A stretch of DNA of 64,000 nt, taken from the NCBI GenBank assembly GCA_003116975.1, contig BGKB01000016.1, forward strand, positions 127,127 to 191,126, read 5' to 3'. Shown here piece by piece: positions 19,182-28,786 of the stretch (positions within the stretch are counted from its first letter, which is position 1; every line of letters starts with the position of its first letter). Below the pieces are notes generated by a model, which was not told where the DNA came from, searched no databases, and saw nothing but the letters and a program-made list of their open reading frames with translations. The position numbers were made by a program, and so were the translations under genes. This DNA is from Aurantiochytrium sp. KH105. Its lineage: Eukaryota > Sar > Bigyra > Thraustochytrida > Thraustochytriidae.

Positions 19182-19982
19182 CTACCTTGGTGTGGCAGAT
19201 CCGTGCGCTGCTTGTTCAAGCTTACCCAAGACCGTCTCTTGAATGGTCTGAGTGCGTTGCAATCGAGCAATAAGCTGGGCCTCCTTCTTCTCCAGCGCCT
19301 GGACCCGCTTCTCGATCTTTCGCGCAGCAGCTTCCTCGGCGCGGACCTTGCGATCATACTCTTTGCGCGCCTTTTCGCGAACGGCCTCTTTGCGTTGGTG
19401 TAGCTTTCGTTGCGCCTCTTCACGTGAACGCTTGACTGCCTCGGCCTTGCGCAGCGCGTTTTCTTGCGCTTGTCGACGTTGGTCGGCAGCTTCTTGCACA
19501 GCTTGCTGTTTGAGCGAGCGCACGACTTGCGCATCGTGAACCTTGCGCTCCTGGGCCTGCCGCATCTGCTTTCTCCGAGCAGCTCGGGCAAGATCCTTTT
19601 CGAGCAAACGCTCCTTGCACTCAAGTTCATGTCTCCTGTCCTCGAGAGCTTCGTTTTTGGCGCGAATGTTGATGGTACGTCTGCGAGCCAAGTCGGTCGC
19701 GCGGTCCTGCGCCTGGGCGATACGCAATCGTGCACGCTCTTCCTCCTTCTTCAAGAGCAAAATACGATTTTGCAGCGCTTGCTGATCAACTTCGGCTTGT
19801 TTTCTCGCTTTGCGTGCCAGAGCAAGACTTTGAGACGGCGCTGCGGCTAGCGTCATTGCTGTCGACGTCGTCATCGTCGTGATTGTCGTTGCCATCGTCG
19901 TCGTCGTCGTTGGTGGAGTGGACATTTGCGCGCCATCTTCGCGCAGCACAAGCGCCGTGCTCGACATTTCCATGCTCGCCAT
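19182..19982 (-). CDS. Coiled-coil protein of unknown function
   Basis: 266 aa from the first ATG at 19982 (MASMEMSSTALVLRED). A Thr/Met-rich tract at about residues 22-45 is encoded by a (GTC/GTT)n simple repeat at 19866-19915. From about residue 55 to 255 it is an almost uninterrupted charged alpha helix rich in Arg, Gln, Glu, Lys and Ala, with heptad-like spacing (for example KKEEERARLRIAQAQDRATD and EKRVQALEKKEAQLIARLQR). I do not recognise a family. The long Arg/Gln-rich helix resembles structural or ciliary coiled-coil proteins, but that is only a resemblance. The stop is convergent with the CysRS stop 160 bp away. Confidence 0.6.
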   Translation of the reverse strand: MASMEMSSTALVLREDGAQMSTPPTTTTTMATTITTMTTSTAMTLAAAPSQSLALARKARKQAEVDQQALQNRILLLKKEEERARLRIAQAQDRATDLARRRTINIRAKNEALEDRRHELECKERLLEKDLARAARRKQMRQAQERKVHDAQVVRSLKQQAVQEAADQRRQAQENALRKAEAVKRSREEAQRKLHQRKEAVREKARKEYDRKVRAEEAAARKIEKRVQALEKKEAQLIARLQRTQTIQETVLGKLEQAAHGSATPR

Positions 19983-20837
19983 TGCCGGTCTCTCGCGTCC
20001 GGCCGCGAAAGGCGTGTCCCCTCTGCCCTCTTCTCTCCTCCTGCTCCCGCCAGCGAGCAAGCACCTACGCGTCCGCAGACCTAGTCCCCGATCTCCTCAA
20101 GCTCTGCAGGCTCTCCGGATTCGAGCGCCGCGCATTCCGTCTGCCGCCTCGGCGCCCCGAAGTCGAAGTCGAAGGCAAAGGAGGAGGGAGAAGAAAAAGC
20201 GAACCAAGCGCACACCCTCCCGACGCGCGTTCTCGAGCGCGGACCGAGCGCACACCCCCACAGAAGGGGCCTGCTGGGAACGCGAACCACCTAGCGGCAC
20301 AGAGAAGGCTCGCTCGCGCGCGAGAAGACGTCGTAAAACCGCCGCCGCCGAGCACGAACGAGGCCTCGAAGCAAGGCAAGACAAGAAACTCCACCCGACG
20401 TGACGCGAGCGAGCGTGGGCGCGACGACGACTGGCACCAGGACTCGGGAGGAGGCAAGGACTCGGGCGAGAAGCGCAAACGTTTTCAAGGCGAGGAGGGC
20501 GTGGAGACGCGAGAGAGCGTCCAGGCGAAAGTGGGCCAGCAGTGCGTCAAGACCAGGGCGAACGCTGCGCTGCACGGTATACATACACCCGGGACGAGGC
20601 TGCTCTTGGCAGAGAGACTCTGGACGTTGACAGGCGGGCAGACGGGCGAGCAGGGAGGCGGGCAGACGAGAGAGAGGAGAAGACGAGGTCTCGGTCGCGA
20701 AGAACGGGGATAAAAGGCAAAGCTCGAAAAAAGGTCAGCTGGATTTCTTGTGTATTTGTGCGCCCTTGCCGTGAGCCTGGTATCGCAGAGTTTGCAGTTC
20801 TGGCGCAAAAGAAGAACGAAACAATAGCGACGACACG
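19983..20837. other. Intergenic between two divergent coiled-coil genes
   Basis: An 855-bp GC-rich, purine-biased spacer. Long open frames cross it on both strands (20065-20478 minus, 19883-20713 plus), but they encode only Arg/Ser/Glu-rich low-complexity sequence typical of GC-rich non-coding DNA. It probably holds both promoters and 5' UTRs. Confidence 0.5.
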
Positions 20838-22202
20838 ATGGCAGACGAACCTACGCGCGATGAGCTCAAGAGCGAGGTATTTACGCTCAAAATGAAGTGC
20901 CACCAGTACGAGGAACGCATGAAACTGGTAAACCTGCACGGCCTCGATGGAGAGACGCTGCACATGCGCAACCAAGAACTCGAAGAGCAGCTCGCAGAAA
21001 CAGACGCCAAGCTTCAAACTAGCACCGAAGAAGTTGAATACTTTCAGGTCCTTCTCGGCAAGACGCGTACAGCAATCGAAAAGTTGAACAAGATTGTTCT
21101 CGACTATGGAGCCGATCTCCAAGAGAAGACCCAGGATCTTGATGCCGCACGGGCGCGGTGCCAAGAGCTAGAAGAAACACAAAAGCAAAGCGAAGCCGAC
21201 AAAATTGCAGCGCAGGAGCGATGCGACATTCTCGAAGCTGAAGTGAGCCGACTTGCGCCGATGGAAGCCACAGCGCAACGGCTTCCCGGTGTTCTTTCCG
21301 AGCGCAACCAGCTGACGCAGCGAGTGCAAGAACTCGAAGAGGAGCTTGCAAGTACGCAGCTTCTCGTGCAGCAAGCGCGCGAGGAGGCAGACAAGGCGGT
21401 CACACGCGCGGAGCTGGCCAATATCGATCTCCAAACGGCTCAAAAGGACTTTCAGCGCGAGACGGCACGCAGGTCCGAAGAGCTCGAGCAAAAACATGCG
21501 CAGGCGCAGCGTCGTTTTGAGTCAATTATCAAGGAGAACGAGCTGCAAATGAATTTGTATGAAGAGCGCGTGAATGCGCAAGAGTTCGAAATCAACAAGT
21601 ACGCGACACGGAGCGATGAGGCCAAGCAGCGCGAGCGCGACCTCAACGAAGAAAACTCCCGTCTCAAGGTGGAGCTCAAAAACGCGCGTCGTAGTGAGGA
21701 AATCAATCTGGATCGACTTCGTCGGGAGCTCGAAGACAAGCGCCAGCAGGACGCCGACGAGGCACACGAAAACCTTCTTTCTGTTCAGAGCGATCTCACA
21801 AGTCAACTGCACGAAAAGCGCAGGGATTTGGAGCGCGCATGCAAGGAAATGTCTGCTCAAAAGGAGAAGCACCGTCGCGCCATGGCCGAGCAAGGGAAAA
21901 AGCTCGAGGATGTCCAAGCCGAGTTGGACCGCATCAAGGTCAAGTGGAAGAACTCCATGTCAAACAAACGTATCACGCAAAAAGAAAATGTCCGCACCGG
22001 TAACGTGACGTCTGCACCCCATGCTGCAACTGGAGTGACGCGAAAGCCGTCGTCTTCCAAGAAGCCGAAAGCTAAGGCCTCGGCTTCTAGCTTCAAGTCC
22101 CAAGCAACATTGACGCTCAACGGCAATACAACGGCGCCTGCACGGAAATCGCGACTTTCCACCGCCGCAGCAGGGTCTGTACCCAGCAAGCCCTTTCGTT
22201 GA
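20838..22202 (+). CDS. Long coiled-coil protein with basic C-terminus
   Basis: A 454-aa protein. Residues about 5-385 are continuous coiled coil (for example ELEEQLAETDAKLQTSTEEV, RVQELEEELASTQLLVQQAR, KLEDVQAELDRIKVKWKNSM). Residues 390-454 are a basic Ser/Thr/Lys-rich tail (RKPSSSKKPKAKASASS). The composition and layout resemble cytoskeletal, centrosomal or kinetoplastid/flagellar coiled-coil proteins, and the tail could bind microtubules or nucleic acid, but I recognise no defined family. The ATG at 20838 is preceded by an A-rich context (CGACACG ATG G). Confidence 0.7.
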   Translation: MADEPTRDELKSEVFTLKMKCHQYEERMKLVNLHGLDGETLHMRNQELEEQLAETDAKLQTSTEEVEYFQVLLGKTRTAIEKLNKIVLDYGADLQEKTQDLDAARARCQELEETQKQSEADKIAAQERCDILEAEVSRLAPMEATAQRLPGVLSERNQLTQRVQELEEELASTQLLVQQAREEADKAVTRAELANIDLQTAQKDFQRETARRSEELEQKHAQAQRRFESIIKENELQMNLYEERVNAQEFEINKYATRSDEAKQRERDLNEENSRLKVELKNARRSEEINLDRLRRELEDKRQQDADEAHENLLSVQSDLTSQLHEKRRDLERACKEMSAQKEKHRRAMAEQGKKLEDVQAELDRIKVKWKNSMSNKRITQKENVRTGNVTSAPHAATGVTRKPSSSKKPKAKASASSFKSQATLTLNGNTTAPARKSRLSTAAAGSVPSKPFR

Positions 22203-22274
22203 GATGAAGTTTGAATAACATAGCGAGGAGTGAAGTGGCAAAAGGCAAAACAAACAAAGAGGCCTGCTCGACAG

Positions 22275-22402
22275 ACTTTTGGTCGATCTGACTTTTGGTC
22301 GATCAGACTTTTGGTCGATCAAACTTTTGGTCGATCAAACTTTTGGTCGATCAAACTTTTGGTCGATCAAACTTTTGGTCGATCAAACTTTTGATCGATT
22401 AG
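22275..22402. repeat. Minisatellite, 8 x 16 bp
   Basis: Eight head-to-tail copies of ACTTTTGGTCGATCAA. Copies 1, 2 and 8 have 1-3 substitutions (ending CTG, CAG, TTAG) and the central five are identical. It lies 70 bp downstream of the coiled-coil gene stop, so it may be in that gene's 3' UTR. Each unit contains the short palindrome GATC. Confidence 0.95.
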
Positions 22403-23002
22403 ACTGGAAAACATAGACCGTCTGGAACATGTAAAATGCAAGATTGAGCATTGGTACTCGCTTGACCAATGTCAGAATCAGCTAGAGTATTCAAGCATAC
22501 GCGGAGACGCTCAGCAGGTCGCTACCCTACGAAGATGCACGCACTCTTCTCGTTTGACTAAATAAAACTCATGTAGAAAACGCATTTTCCAGCTTCGCTT
22601 CTCTTCCCATCACATTTCGTGTTTCGCCCTTGACTCCTTGTGTGCGTCGTTTTAGGCCCTCCTACCTGCATTTCGGGTAGGATCTACCCGAAAATCCAAC
22701 CCCGTGGAGCGCGAAGGGGGCCCCACCCTCTCGCGTCATCCGCCACCGCGGTCGGCAAGAAGCCAAGACGCGCTCGCCCTCGCCGCGGCCCGAGCTCCCT
22801 CTCGTGATCGGCGACGGTGACACGAAGCGCCGCCATCTTGACAGTGCGTGTCCAAGCCAAGAAAGCGAAGATCCGGCAGGCCCTGCAGAGTGGGGCAAAT
22901 CCGCGCGCTCAGTGGAGCAGTCGCCGCGCACAGTGCGGAATGGCGGCGGCGCAAGTGAAACAAACGGCGCCAGAATGGCCGCCCCGGAAACAAGCCGAGG
23001 CA

Positions 23003-23040
23003 AAGAAGAAGAAGAAGAAGAAGAAGAAGAAGAAGAAGAA
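23003..23040. repeat. (AAG)n microsatellite
   Basis: About twelve AAG units in the GC-rich spacer upstream of the PDZ/WH2 gene; a polypurine run. Confidence 0.85.
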
Positions 23041-23363
23041 GCAGAAGGAGCAAATCCAAATCCAGAAGGGAGAAAAGAACGCCGCGCCCGCCGCCGCAGC
23101 CCCGCGCCCGCGCCGCCGGAGGAGCGCCGCGTGCCCGCCGCGCCCCGCTCCGCGCCGCCCCGGCCGCCTGCAGGCAGACGCCCCGGCGCGCGAGAGCGTC
23201 TCGCACCGGATCCAGGCGCGAGGCGTGAACGTTCGTTCGCTCGACGACGCAGACGCCGCCTGCCTGCTTGCCTTGCGCAGGAGGTGGCCAAAGACGAGCG
23301 AGACCTCGCTTGCTCGCGCCTGCGTGCCCTCGTGCGTGCGTCCCCACGTTCGTGCGTGCTCGC

Positions 23364-23394
<31 letters not shown>

Positions 23395-23764
23395 TGCGAC
23401 GCCGGCGCCGAGCCTGGCGGCGCAGAGCTCTGGAGCGCACCGCAGCGCAGAGCAGAGGACGCGGCTCGGGTTAGCCCGGCAGGACCTCGTGTTCTGCAGG
23501 GAGGTCTTCGTCCGTGCACCGGCGGCACAAAGAGCCCTTGATCGAGCGAGCGACGCAGAGGAAACGCGAGGCTCTGACGACCGAGCCCGTGTGCTTACGT
23601 GGCACCAAGCGGCCCTGACGCGACGAAGGCTGTGACGAGCTCGATCGCGCGTGGTGGGGACGAGGCGGCGGAAATAGAAGCCCCCAAGGGAGACCCAGTG
23701 ACTTGCGAGCTTGCACGCAAGCCGTATCTAGTAATAAAGTCCACCGTCTGTCTGAAAAGCCAAG

Positions 23765-26203
23765 ATGGCGGAGGCTGTGGTCTATGACCCGGTGGATCAG
23801 AAGCCGATGAAGCCGTCCGAGGCGTACGCGACCTCGGACGGCCTCTTTTTCGCATCACTGGAGACGCAGCAGATGTATTATCACCTGATTCAAAGCGGCT
23901 TCGAAGTCGTTGTTGAAGGAGGGAAACCTATGCTCAAGCAGGCACAACCACAGCGCATCTGGAATGACGAGGCGTCTCTGCGAAGCACGAGCAAAGACTT
24001 TCACTTTGTACGCGATTCTTTAGATGCAGGAACATACACATTCACGGCCGAGGTCCCAGACCTGCACAGCTCCATCACTGGGGCTCGCAGGGCTCAGGTG
24101 AAGCTAGAGGTGACCGCTCGCGACGGCCGTGAAAAGCTGGCCATGAAAACCTTTTTAATCGACAAGTCGAACCCCAAAGTTCAAGAAAGGTTCCTCATTA
24201 GTGTTGACCAGATTGGCGCAACCGTGGTGGTTGACTTTTCTAGCAACTCTGTGCTCAAGGCGGTACGCGTGGTGGGCTATCTCGATTACTTGCCGGTTTC
24301 CAAGTCGATTCGCGCAATGCACGAAGCACGTCGCCAATCAATGGCTGTTGCCAAATCGAGTGAGTACGTGGTAGAGCTGACTAAAGGCGCAACTGGCGTG
24401 GGCATGACGCTCTCGTGGGACCACCGCATCAAGTCCGTTCTGATCCGGAGTATTGAGGAAAACGGCGCAGCGCAGAGAACACACAAGCTCGATGTCGGTG
24501 ATCGCATCAAAGGTATTCAGGGTCAACGTGTCGATAACCTCTCCTTCAAGCAGGTCATCAAGCTTCTTCGTGATGTCCCGACGACCGTCGTGCTCCTCAT
24601 GGAAAAGGCTCCAGAAGGCTTTGAGATGGAAGATCGCAAACCTGGTCGCAAGTTGAAGAAGATCGCGACCGACATGAAGCCCAAGCCTCCACGGCCGTCG
24701 CGTGCTCCTCGACCTGCGCCACCACCACCAGCTGCACGGAGTGGACCTGGCGCGGCGGCGCCAGCGCCTCCCCCGCCACCACCCTCGCGCGGATCGACGC
24801 CGCCTGCGCCGCCTGCACCGCCTGCTCCTCCACAGCGCGGCGCTGCGGCGGGGGCGCACACGCCTCCCGCGCCTCCTCCTGTACCCACGTCAGTTGCGGG
24901 CGTAGCTGCCTCGGCAATTCCATCCCAAGGCGGCAACGCTTCGATCTCGAGAGGTAATTCCTTCAAGCGGAGCTCTAGGCCAAAGGCTCCCGAACGGCCG
25001 CAGCGGCCCACAACGCCCCCACGCCCTGGTGGGGCCAAATCCATGACGGCGCCGCCACCGCCTTCGCGGAGCTCGACTAGTGTCCCTGCCGGCCCAACAA
25101 GAGCCCCGCCCGGACGTGGTGCTTCGCAGACGAAACTCGCGCCTCCTCTTCCTGTGGTGCCGCCGCCAGCGCCTAGCCAGGCCCCTCCAACGCGTGGAAG
25201 CGCGCCGCCGCCGCCGCCGCCAGCTCCTGCGGTCCGCAGGTCGCCGCCAACGCCACCTGCGCCACCAACGCCACCGACCCGATCGGATTCGGGCCGCGGT
25301 GCCCCGCCCCCGATCCCATCACATGCGCCCGCACCGCCCGTGCCCACCAGTGGCGGCAACGATGCCGGCTTTGAAAAGTACAGCAAGATGCTCAAGATGG
25401 GCTTGCCCGAAGGCGCTGTGCGCAACAAGGCCGCCCAGGATGGTGTCGTGCTCCCGGACAGCTTTTTTGCGGGCCAAGGGGACGCTGCGACTGGTGCTGG
25501 AGCACCTGCGCCTCCGCCAGCCGCTCCTCGCCGAGGCATGCCTCCGCCTCCGCCCCCTGGACCTGGAGCCGCAGCGCCGCCCACCGCAGCAGCAGCTGCT
25601 CCACCGCCGCCCGCGCCGGGCGCTTCGCTGCCGCCCGGATATGAAAAGTACGAGCGCATGCAAAAGGCAGGTCTGCCCGAAGGCGCGATTCTTCAGGCCA
25701 TGTCGCGTGACGGGGTTACCCCGCCTCCTGGGTTTGGAGGCGGGGCGGCCCCTCCTCCCGCCCCCGCAGCTCCTTCTTCGGGCGGAGGAGGTGGCGGCCC
25801 TGGAGGTCTTTTGGGTCAGATTCAGGCGCGTCCCCAGCTCAAGAAGGCGGCACCCCCACCTCCGTCATCCTCGCCAGCGGCCGCGGGCGGCGGCGGTGGC
25901 AACCCTCTACTTGCGGCGATTCAGGGTGGCGTCCATCTCAAGAAGGCGGAGCCTGTCGAACGTGCGCCTGCGGCCCCGACCAATCCTCTCTTGGCAGCCT
26001 TGCAGAATGCCAAAAAGGACAACCTCAAGCACGTCGATACAGAAAAGTTGCAAGAGGAGCGTCGACGTTCCGCTGCCAACAGTGGCAACCCCATGTCGGC
26101 CATCGCACAGGCTCTTGATGCTCGCCGAGACCAAATTGTTGGCGGTGATAGCGACGCAGAAAGTGACGAAGAATGGAGTGACAACGATGAGTGGGCACTG
26201 TAA
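23765..26203 (+). CDS. PDZ / polyproline / WH2 / acidic-tail actin regulator (WASP-like)
   Basis: An 812-aa protein. The N-terminal ~190 residues are an unrecognised globular region. A PDZ domain spans about 200-281 (VELTKGATGVGMTLSW, LDVGDRIKGIQGQRV, FKQVIKLLRDVPTTVVLLME). Residues ~300-530 are polyproline (profilin/SH3 ligand type). Two short KYxxMxxxGLPEGAxxxxxxxDGV motifs lie at about 538 and 626, resembling the WASHC3/CCDC53 segment. Three WH2-like motifs follow: LLGQIQARPQLKKA (about 681), LLAAIQGGVHLKKA (about 713) and LLAALQNAKKDNLKHV (about 740). The last 18 residues are acidic with tryptophans (DEEWSDNDEWAL), the form of the Arp2/3-binding A segment. The whole C-terminus thus reads as a VCA module. 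Inferred role: membrane- or scaffold-linked Arp2/3 activation. There is no WH1 or CRIB domain. Confidence 0.83.
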   Translation: MAEAVVYDPVDQKPMKPSEAYATSDGLFFASLETQQMYYHLIQSGFEVVVEGGKPMLKQAQPQRIWNDEASLRSTSKDFHFVRDSLDAGTYTFTAEVPDLHSSITGARRAQVKLEVTARDGREKLAMKTFLIDKSNPKVQERFLISVDQIGATVVVDFSSNSVLKAVRVVGYLDYLPVSKSIRAMHEARRQSMAVAKSSEYVVELTKGATGVGMTLSWDHRIKSVLIRSIEENGAAQRTHKLDVGDRIKGIQGQRVDNLSFKQVIKLLRDVPTTVVLLMEKAPEGFEMEDRKPGRKLKKIATDMKPKPPRPSRAPRPAPPPPAARSGPGAAAPAPPPPPPSRGSTPPAPPAPPAPPQRGAAAGAHTPPAPPPVPTSVAGVAASAIPSQGGNASISRGNSFKRSSRPKAPERPQRPTTPPRPGGAKSMTAPPPPSRSSTSVPAGPTRAPPGRGASQTKLAPPLPVVPPPAPSQAPPTRGSAPPPPPPAPAVRRSPPTPPAPPTPPTRSDSGRGAPPPIPSHAPAPPVPTSGGNDAGFEKYSKMLKMGLPEGAVRNKAAQDGVVLPDSFFAGQGDAATGAGAPAPPPAAPRRGMPPPPPPGPGAAAPPTAAAAAPPPPAPGASLPPGYEKYERMQKAGLPEGAILQAMSRDGVTPPPGFGGGAAPPPAPAAPSSGGGGGGPGGLLGQIQARPQLKKAAPPPPSSSPAAAGGGGGNPLLAAIQGGVHLKKAEPVERAPAAPTNPLLAALQNAKKDNLKHVDTEKLQEERRRSAANSGNPMSAIAQALDARRDQIVGGDSDAESDEEWSDNDEWAL

Positions 26204-26343
26204 AAAGTCCAACTTTGGTAGCTATCACTCCTTCTCCTCCTTACCTTTACAGAACCAAGCCAAAATGAGAAGAAGAAACGGGGGAAAAAAGAAAAGAGAA
26301 AAAAGAAGAAGAGATATTGCCGTTGTTTTGCAAGCTTTTTAGA

Positions 26344-28077
26344 TTAACCACATCGACCGCCCGCGCACCCGCCCTGCTGCACGTAGTCTTGGCCCGAGCG
26401 CGTGGTGATGCTGAGATCCACAAAGGCCTCTGCGTTGGTTGGGTGAATCCCCAGCACACGATCAAAGAGGTCCTCCTTGGTCGCACCTAGATTTACAGCG
26501 AGAGCGAGACCCTGCATGGTCTCTCCAGCTGCAGGTCCGACAAAGTGCAAGCCAATTACACGCTGCTGAGCAGGGTCATCGCTCCCTCGATGGCAAACGA
26601 CCTTGGCCATACATTGGCGTGGGTACTCGCTGCCGTCGTGGGCCGTGCGATGCGAGGCCGAGACATGCAAGCTCTGCCATTCCATAATGTATGTTTCGAC
26701 ATTGTCTGGGCCAAGCAGATCGCATGCCGCATCTTCACCGAGTCCGACGCGACCGTACTCGATCGGGGTAAACACGGTGCTTGGGACCATGAGACTTGCG
26801 GCCCTTTCGCGCCCGATAAGCTCAGCGACTGCCGTGTCGAGAAAGCGTGCGGGTTTTCTGTCGCCATTGGCCACAGGGACAATTAAATCGGCGAGCACGT
26901 CAGCCTGGCGAATCGCCACAGGTGTCAACTCGGGAGCGTCAATCGGAGTGAGCGCGCAGTCTCCGAGCGCAAAGATGCCCTCACGCGATGTCTCGAAGCG
27001 ATCATCAACGAGGACTTTGCCCGACGATTGATCAAACGTTACGCCTGCTTTATCAAGGCCAAGGTCCGTCACCTCTGGTGCGCGTCCCGTTCCAAAAAGA
27101 ACCGTGTCAAAGCTTTCTTCCGTCGTTGACCCATCACTGTGTCGCAGTGATACTCGAATCGGTGCATCGGGCCCGTCTCGTTCAAGTCGAATCGGCTCCA
27201 CTTGCGCGACACGTGCACCGTGAGCCCCCAGTAGCTCAACGACCTTATCTGCGCATTGGACATCAAAGGCGGCACCGCGCAAAGGTCGGCTACGCACAGC
27301 AACGGTTGTGTCAAAACCGAGACCTGCAAGGAAGCCAGCGATTTCCAAGGAGACATACGAGCCGCCAACACAGAGGGTTTTGCCTGGTGCTTTGTTGAGT
27401 GAGAAAATGTCGTCGCTCGTGATTCCATGCGTCTTTGCACCAGGAATGTGATCGGGGATATGGGGCCGGCCGCCCATGGCCAGAATCACACCTTGGCGCG
27501 CTTCAATACGATTCGACTTGCCAGCGTTCGCGACCTCGACACTGCGCGAGTCAGGTTCCGGGTCAAGTCCCACTGCCCGGGATCGTACGAGCGAGACATT
27601 GGCGTGCACATTGGCGGCGTACGAGAAGCTCAGGGAGCGCACATGGTTTTGCACGGTCTGCACGACGGTGGACCATGCATCTCTGCTGTCTGCAAGTCTT
27701 GGCGTCGGCCCGAGCCCAAAAGCGGGCCCATCCATATTGACCTCATCTCGCAGACTTGCGGCGCGATGGAAAAGATACTTGGGAATGCATCCTACATTCA
27801 CGCAAGTGCCACCGAACCCATAGGTCGTTCCCTGCGTGGAGGGTCGCACGTGGTCTACGAGCGCGACCTCGAGTCCCCGCTCCGCAAGATTATTCGCGCA
27901 GGCAATTCCTCCAGACCCACCTCCGATGACCACGACGTCTGCCGTCTTGGGCGCCGCGGGTCCCGCCAGAGCTGCGCTCAGGTCAAGACCTCCACCACCT
28001 CCTGTGAGCAGGCCGCGCGTGAGCGGTTTGCGGACCGCATGGCTCACAAGGCCTCCGCCGCGCACGATGCCCGCCAT
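26344..28077 (-). CDS. High-molecular-weight thioredoxin reductase with C-terminal Cys-X4-Cys
   Basis: 577 aa from the ATG at 28077; the frame continues to 28140 only via a TTG. It is a pyridine nucleotide-disulfide oxidoreductase: VVVIGGGSGGIACANNLAER (FAD), GGTCVNVGCIPK with redox C92/C97, CVGGSYVSLEIAGFLAGLG (NADPH), IFALGDC and HPTNAEAF (catalytic His). The C-terminal tail GGCAGGRCG places a second redox pair at C571 and C576. This matches the Cys-X4-Cys tail of Plasmodium thioredoxin reductase rather than the adjacent Cys-Sec or Cys-Cys of animals; glutathione reductases lack such a tail. The Arg/Gly-rich, acid-free N-terminus (MAGIVRGGGLVSHAVRKPL) looks like a mitochondrial presequence. 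It keeps thioredoxin reduced using NADPH. Confidence 0.9.
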   Translation of the reverse strand: MAGIVRGGGLVSHAVRKPLTRGLLTGGGGGLDLSAALAGPAAPKTADVVVIGGGSGGIACANNLAERGLEVALVDHVRPSTQGTTYGFGGTCVNVGCIPKYLFHRAASLRDEVNMDGPAFGLGPTPRLADSRDAWSTVVQTVQNHVRSLSFSYAANVHANVSLVRSRAVGLDPEPDSRSVEVANAGKSNRIEARQGVILAMGGRPHIPDHIPGAKTHGITSDDIFSLNKAPGKTLCVGGSYVSLEIAGFLAGLGFDTTVAVRSRPLRGAAFDVQCADKVVELLGAHGARVAQVEPIRLERDGPDAPIRVSLRHSDGSTTEESFDTVLFGTGRAPEVTDLGLDKAGVTFDQSSGKVLVDDRFETSREGIFALGDCALTPIDAPELTPVAIRQADVLADLIVPVANGDRKPARFLDTAVAELIGRERAASLMVPSTVFTPIEYGRVGLGEDAACDLLGPDNVETYIMEWQSLHVSASHRTAHDGSEYPRQCMAKVVCHRGSDDPAQQRVIGLHFVGPAAGETMQGLALAVNLGATKEDLFDRVLGIHPTNAEAFVDLSITTRSGQDYVQQGGCAGGRCG

Positions 28078-28786
28078 GGTGCTTGAGGTTTTGGTCGCAT
28101 ACTCGTGGTCGAAGATTGACTGTGAGAGAAAAGAAGCCAAGACGACGAGTCAACAGCACAGCATGATTATCAGAGCGATGCGCCGAAGCGATGCGTTTTC
28201 CGGCGATGAGAGCGCTCCATTGGGCAGCTCACGCTCCTGCCATTCATGGCGACATTGAACAAGAAGACGAAGAAGGAAATGGAGATTCACAGTCAGGAGA
28301 GGAAGAGAACGAACGAGGCCAGGAATACTATGGCGATGCAGCTCTGCCACCTTGTCCTCTTTCTGTATGCAAGCGTTCAGCAAAGAAAGGCACGATTGAG
28401 CACGAGACGAGCAAGTTGTGCATCTGGATGCCTTGACCCAAGTTGAGCCAGCGGTGATTTGGCCTCGCGTCGTGCACAAGTCGATCCCACCCTTGCCAGC
28501 AGCGGGTCGTTGACGTATAGTGCTGTAACGAAGTTGTAGTAGTACTAACCTATACATAACGTAGTTGTGTCGAGTTGTATAACTTGCTGCAGCAGCAACC
28601 ATGGCAAAAGCAAAAGCAAAAGCGAAAGCGAAAGCGAAAGCAAAAGCGATAAACGCAGAACCCGATATCGTGCAGCCCGGCGCGGCTCGGCGCGGCGCAG
28701 CGCCTGCGCACGGCGCGGCGGGAAGGCGGCAGCCAGCGCGGCCGCCAGCCCGGCCAGCCGGTTTCTCTTGAGCACACCGTCGAGCC
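28078..28786. other. Intergenic between two divergent genes; hexanucleotide repeat
   Basis: A 709-bp spacer with a plus-strand AAAGC(A/G)-type hexanucleotide repeat at about 28604-28650, shortly before the transporter-fusion start. Minus-strand open frames across it are low complexity. No gene is supported. Confidence 0.5.

Larger units (their letters stand above)
22203..23764. other. Intergenic with minisatellite and microsatellites
   Basis: A 1.56-kb spacer. It contains the 16-bp minisatellite (22275-22402), an AAG/GAA run (about 23003-23040) and a TGCG tetranucleotide run (about 23365-23391). The part after 22650 is very GC-rich, and its long open frames on both strands encode Arg/Ala/Pro-rich junk. 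I see no gene. The GC-rich half probably serves as promoter/5' UTR of the actin regulator at 23765. Confidence 0.5.

Noticed and set aside
22662..23635. Overlapping 234-288-codon frames on both strands
   Set aside because: GC-rich, repeat-derived (AAG and TGCG runs), Arg/Ala/Ser/Pro-rich with no domain; typical of non-coding GC-rich spacer.
26344..28077. Glutathione reductase
   Set aside because: The general fold is shared, but the redox-active C-terminal Cys-X4-Cys tail points to high-molecular-weight thioredoxin reductase.
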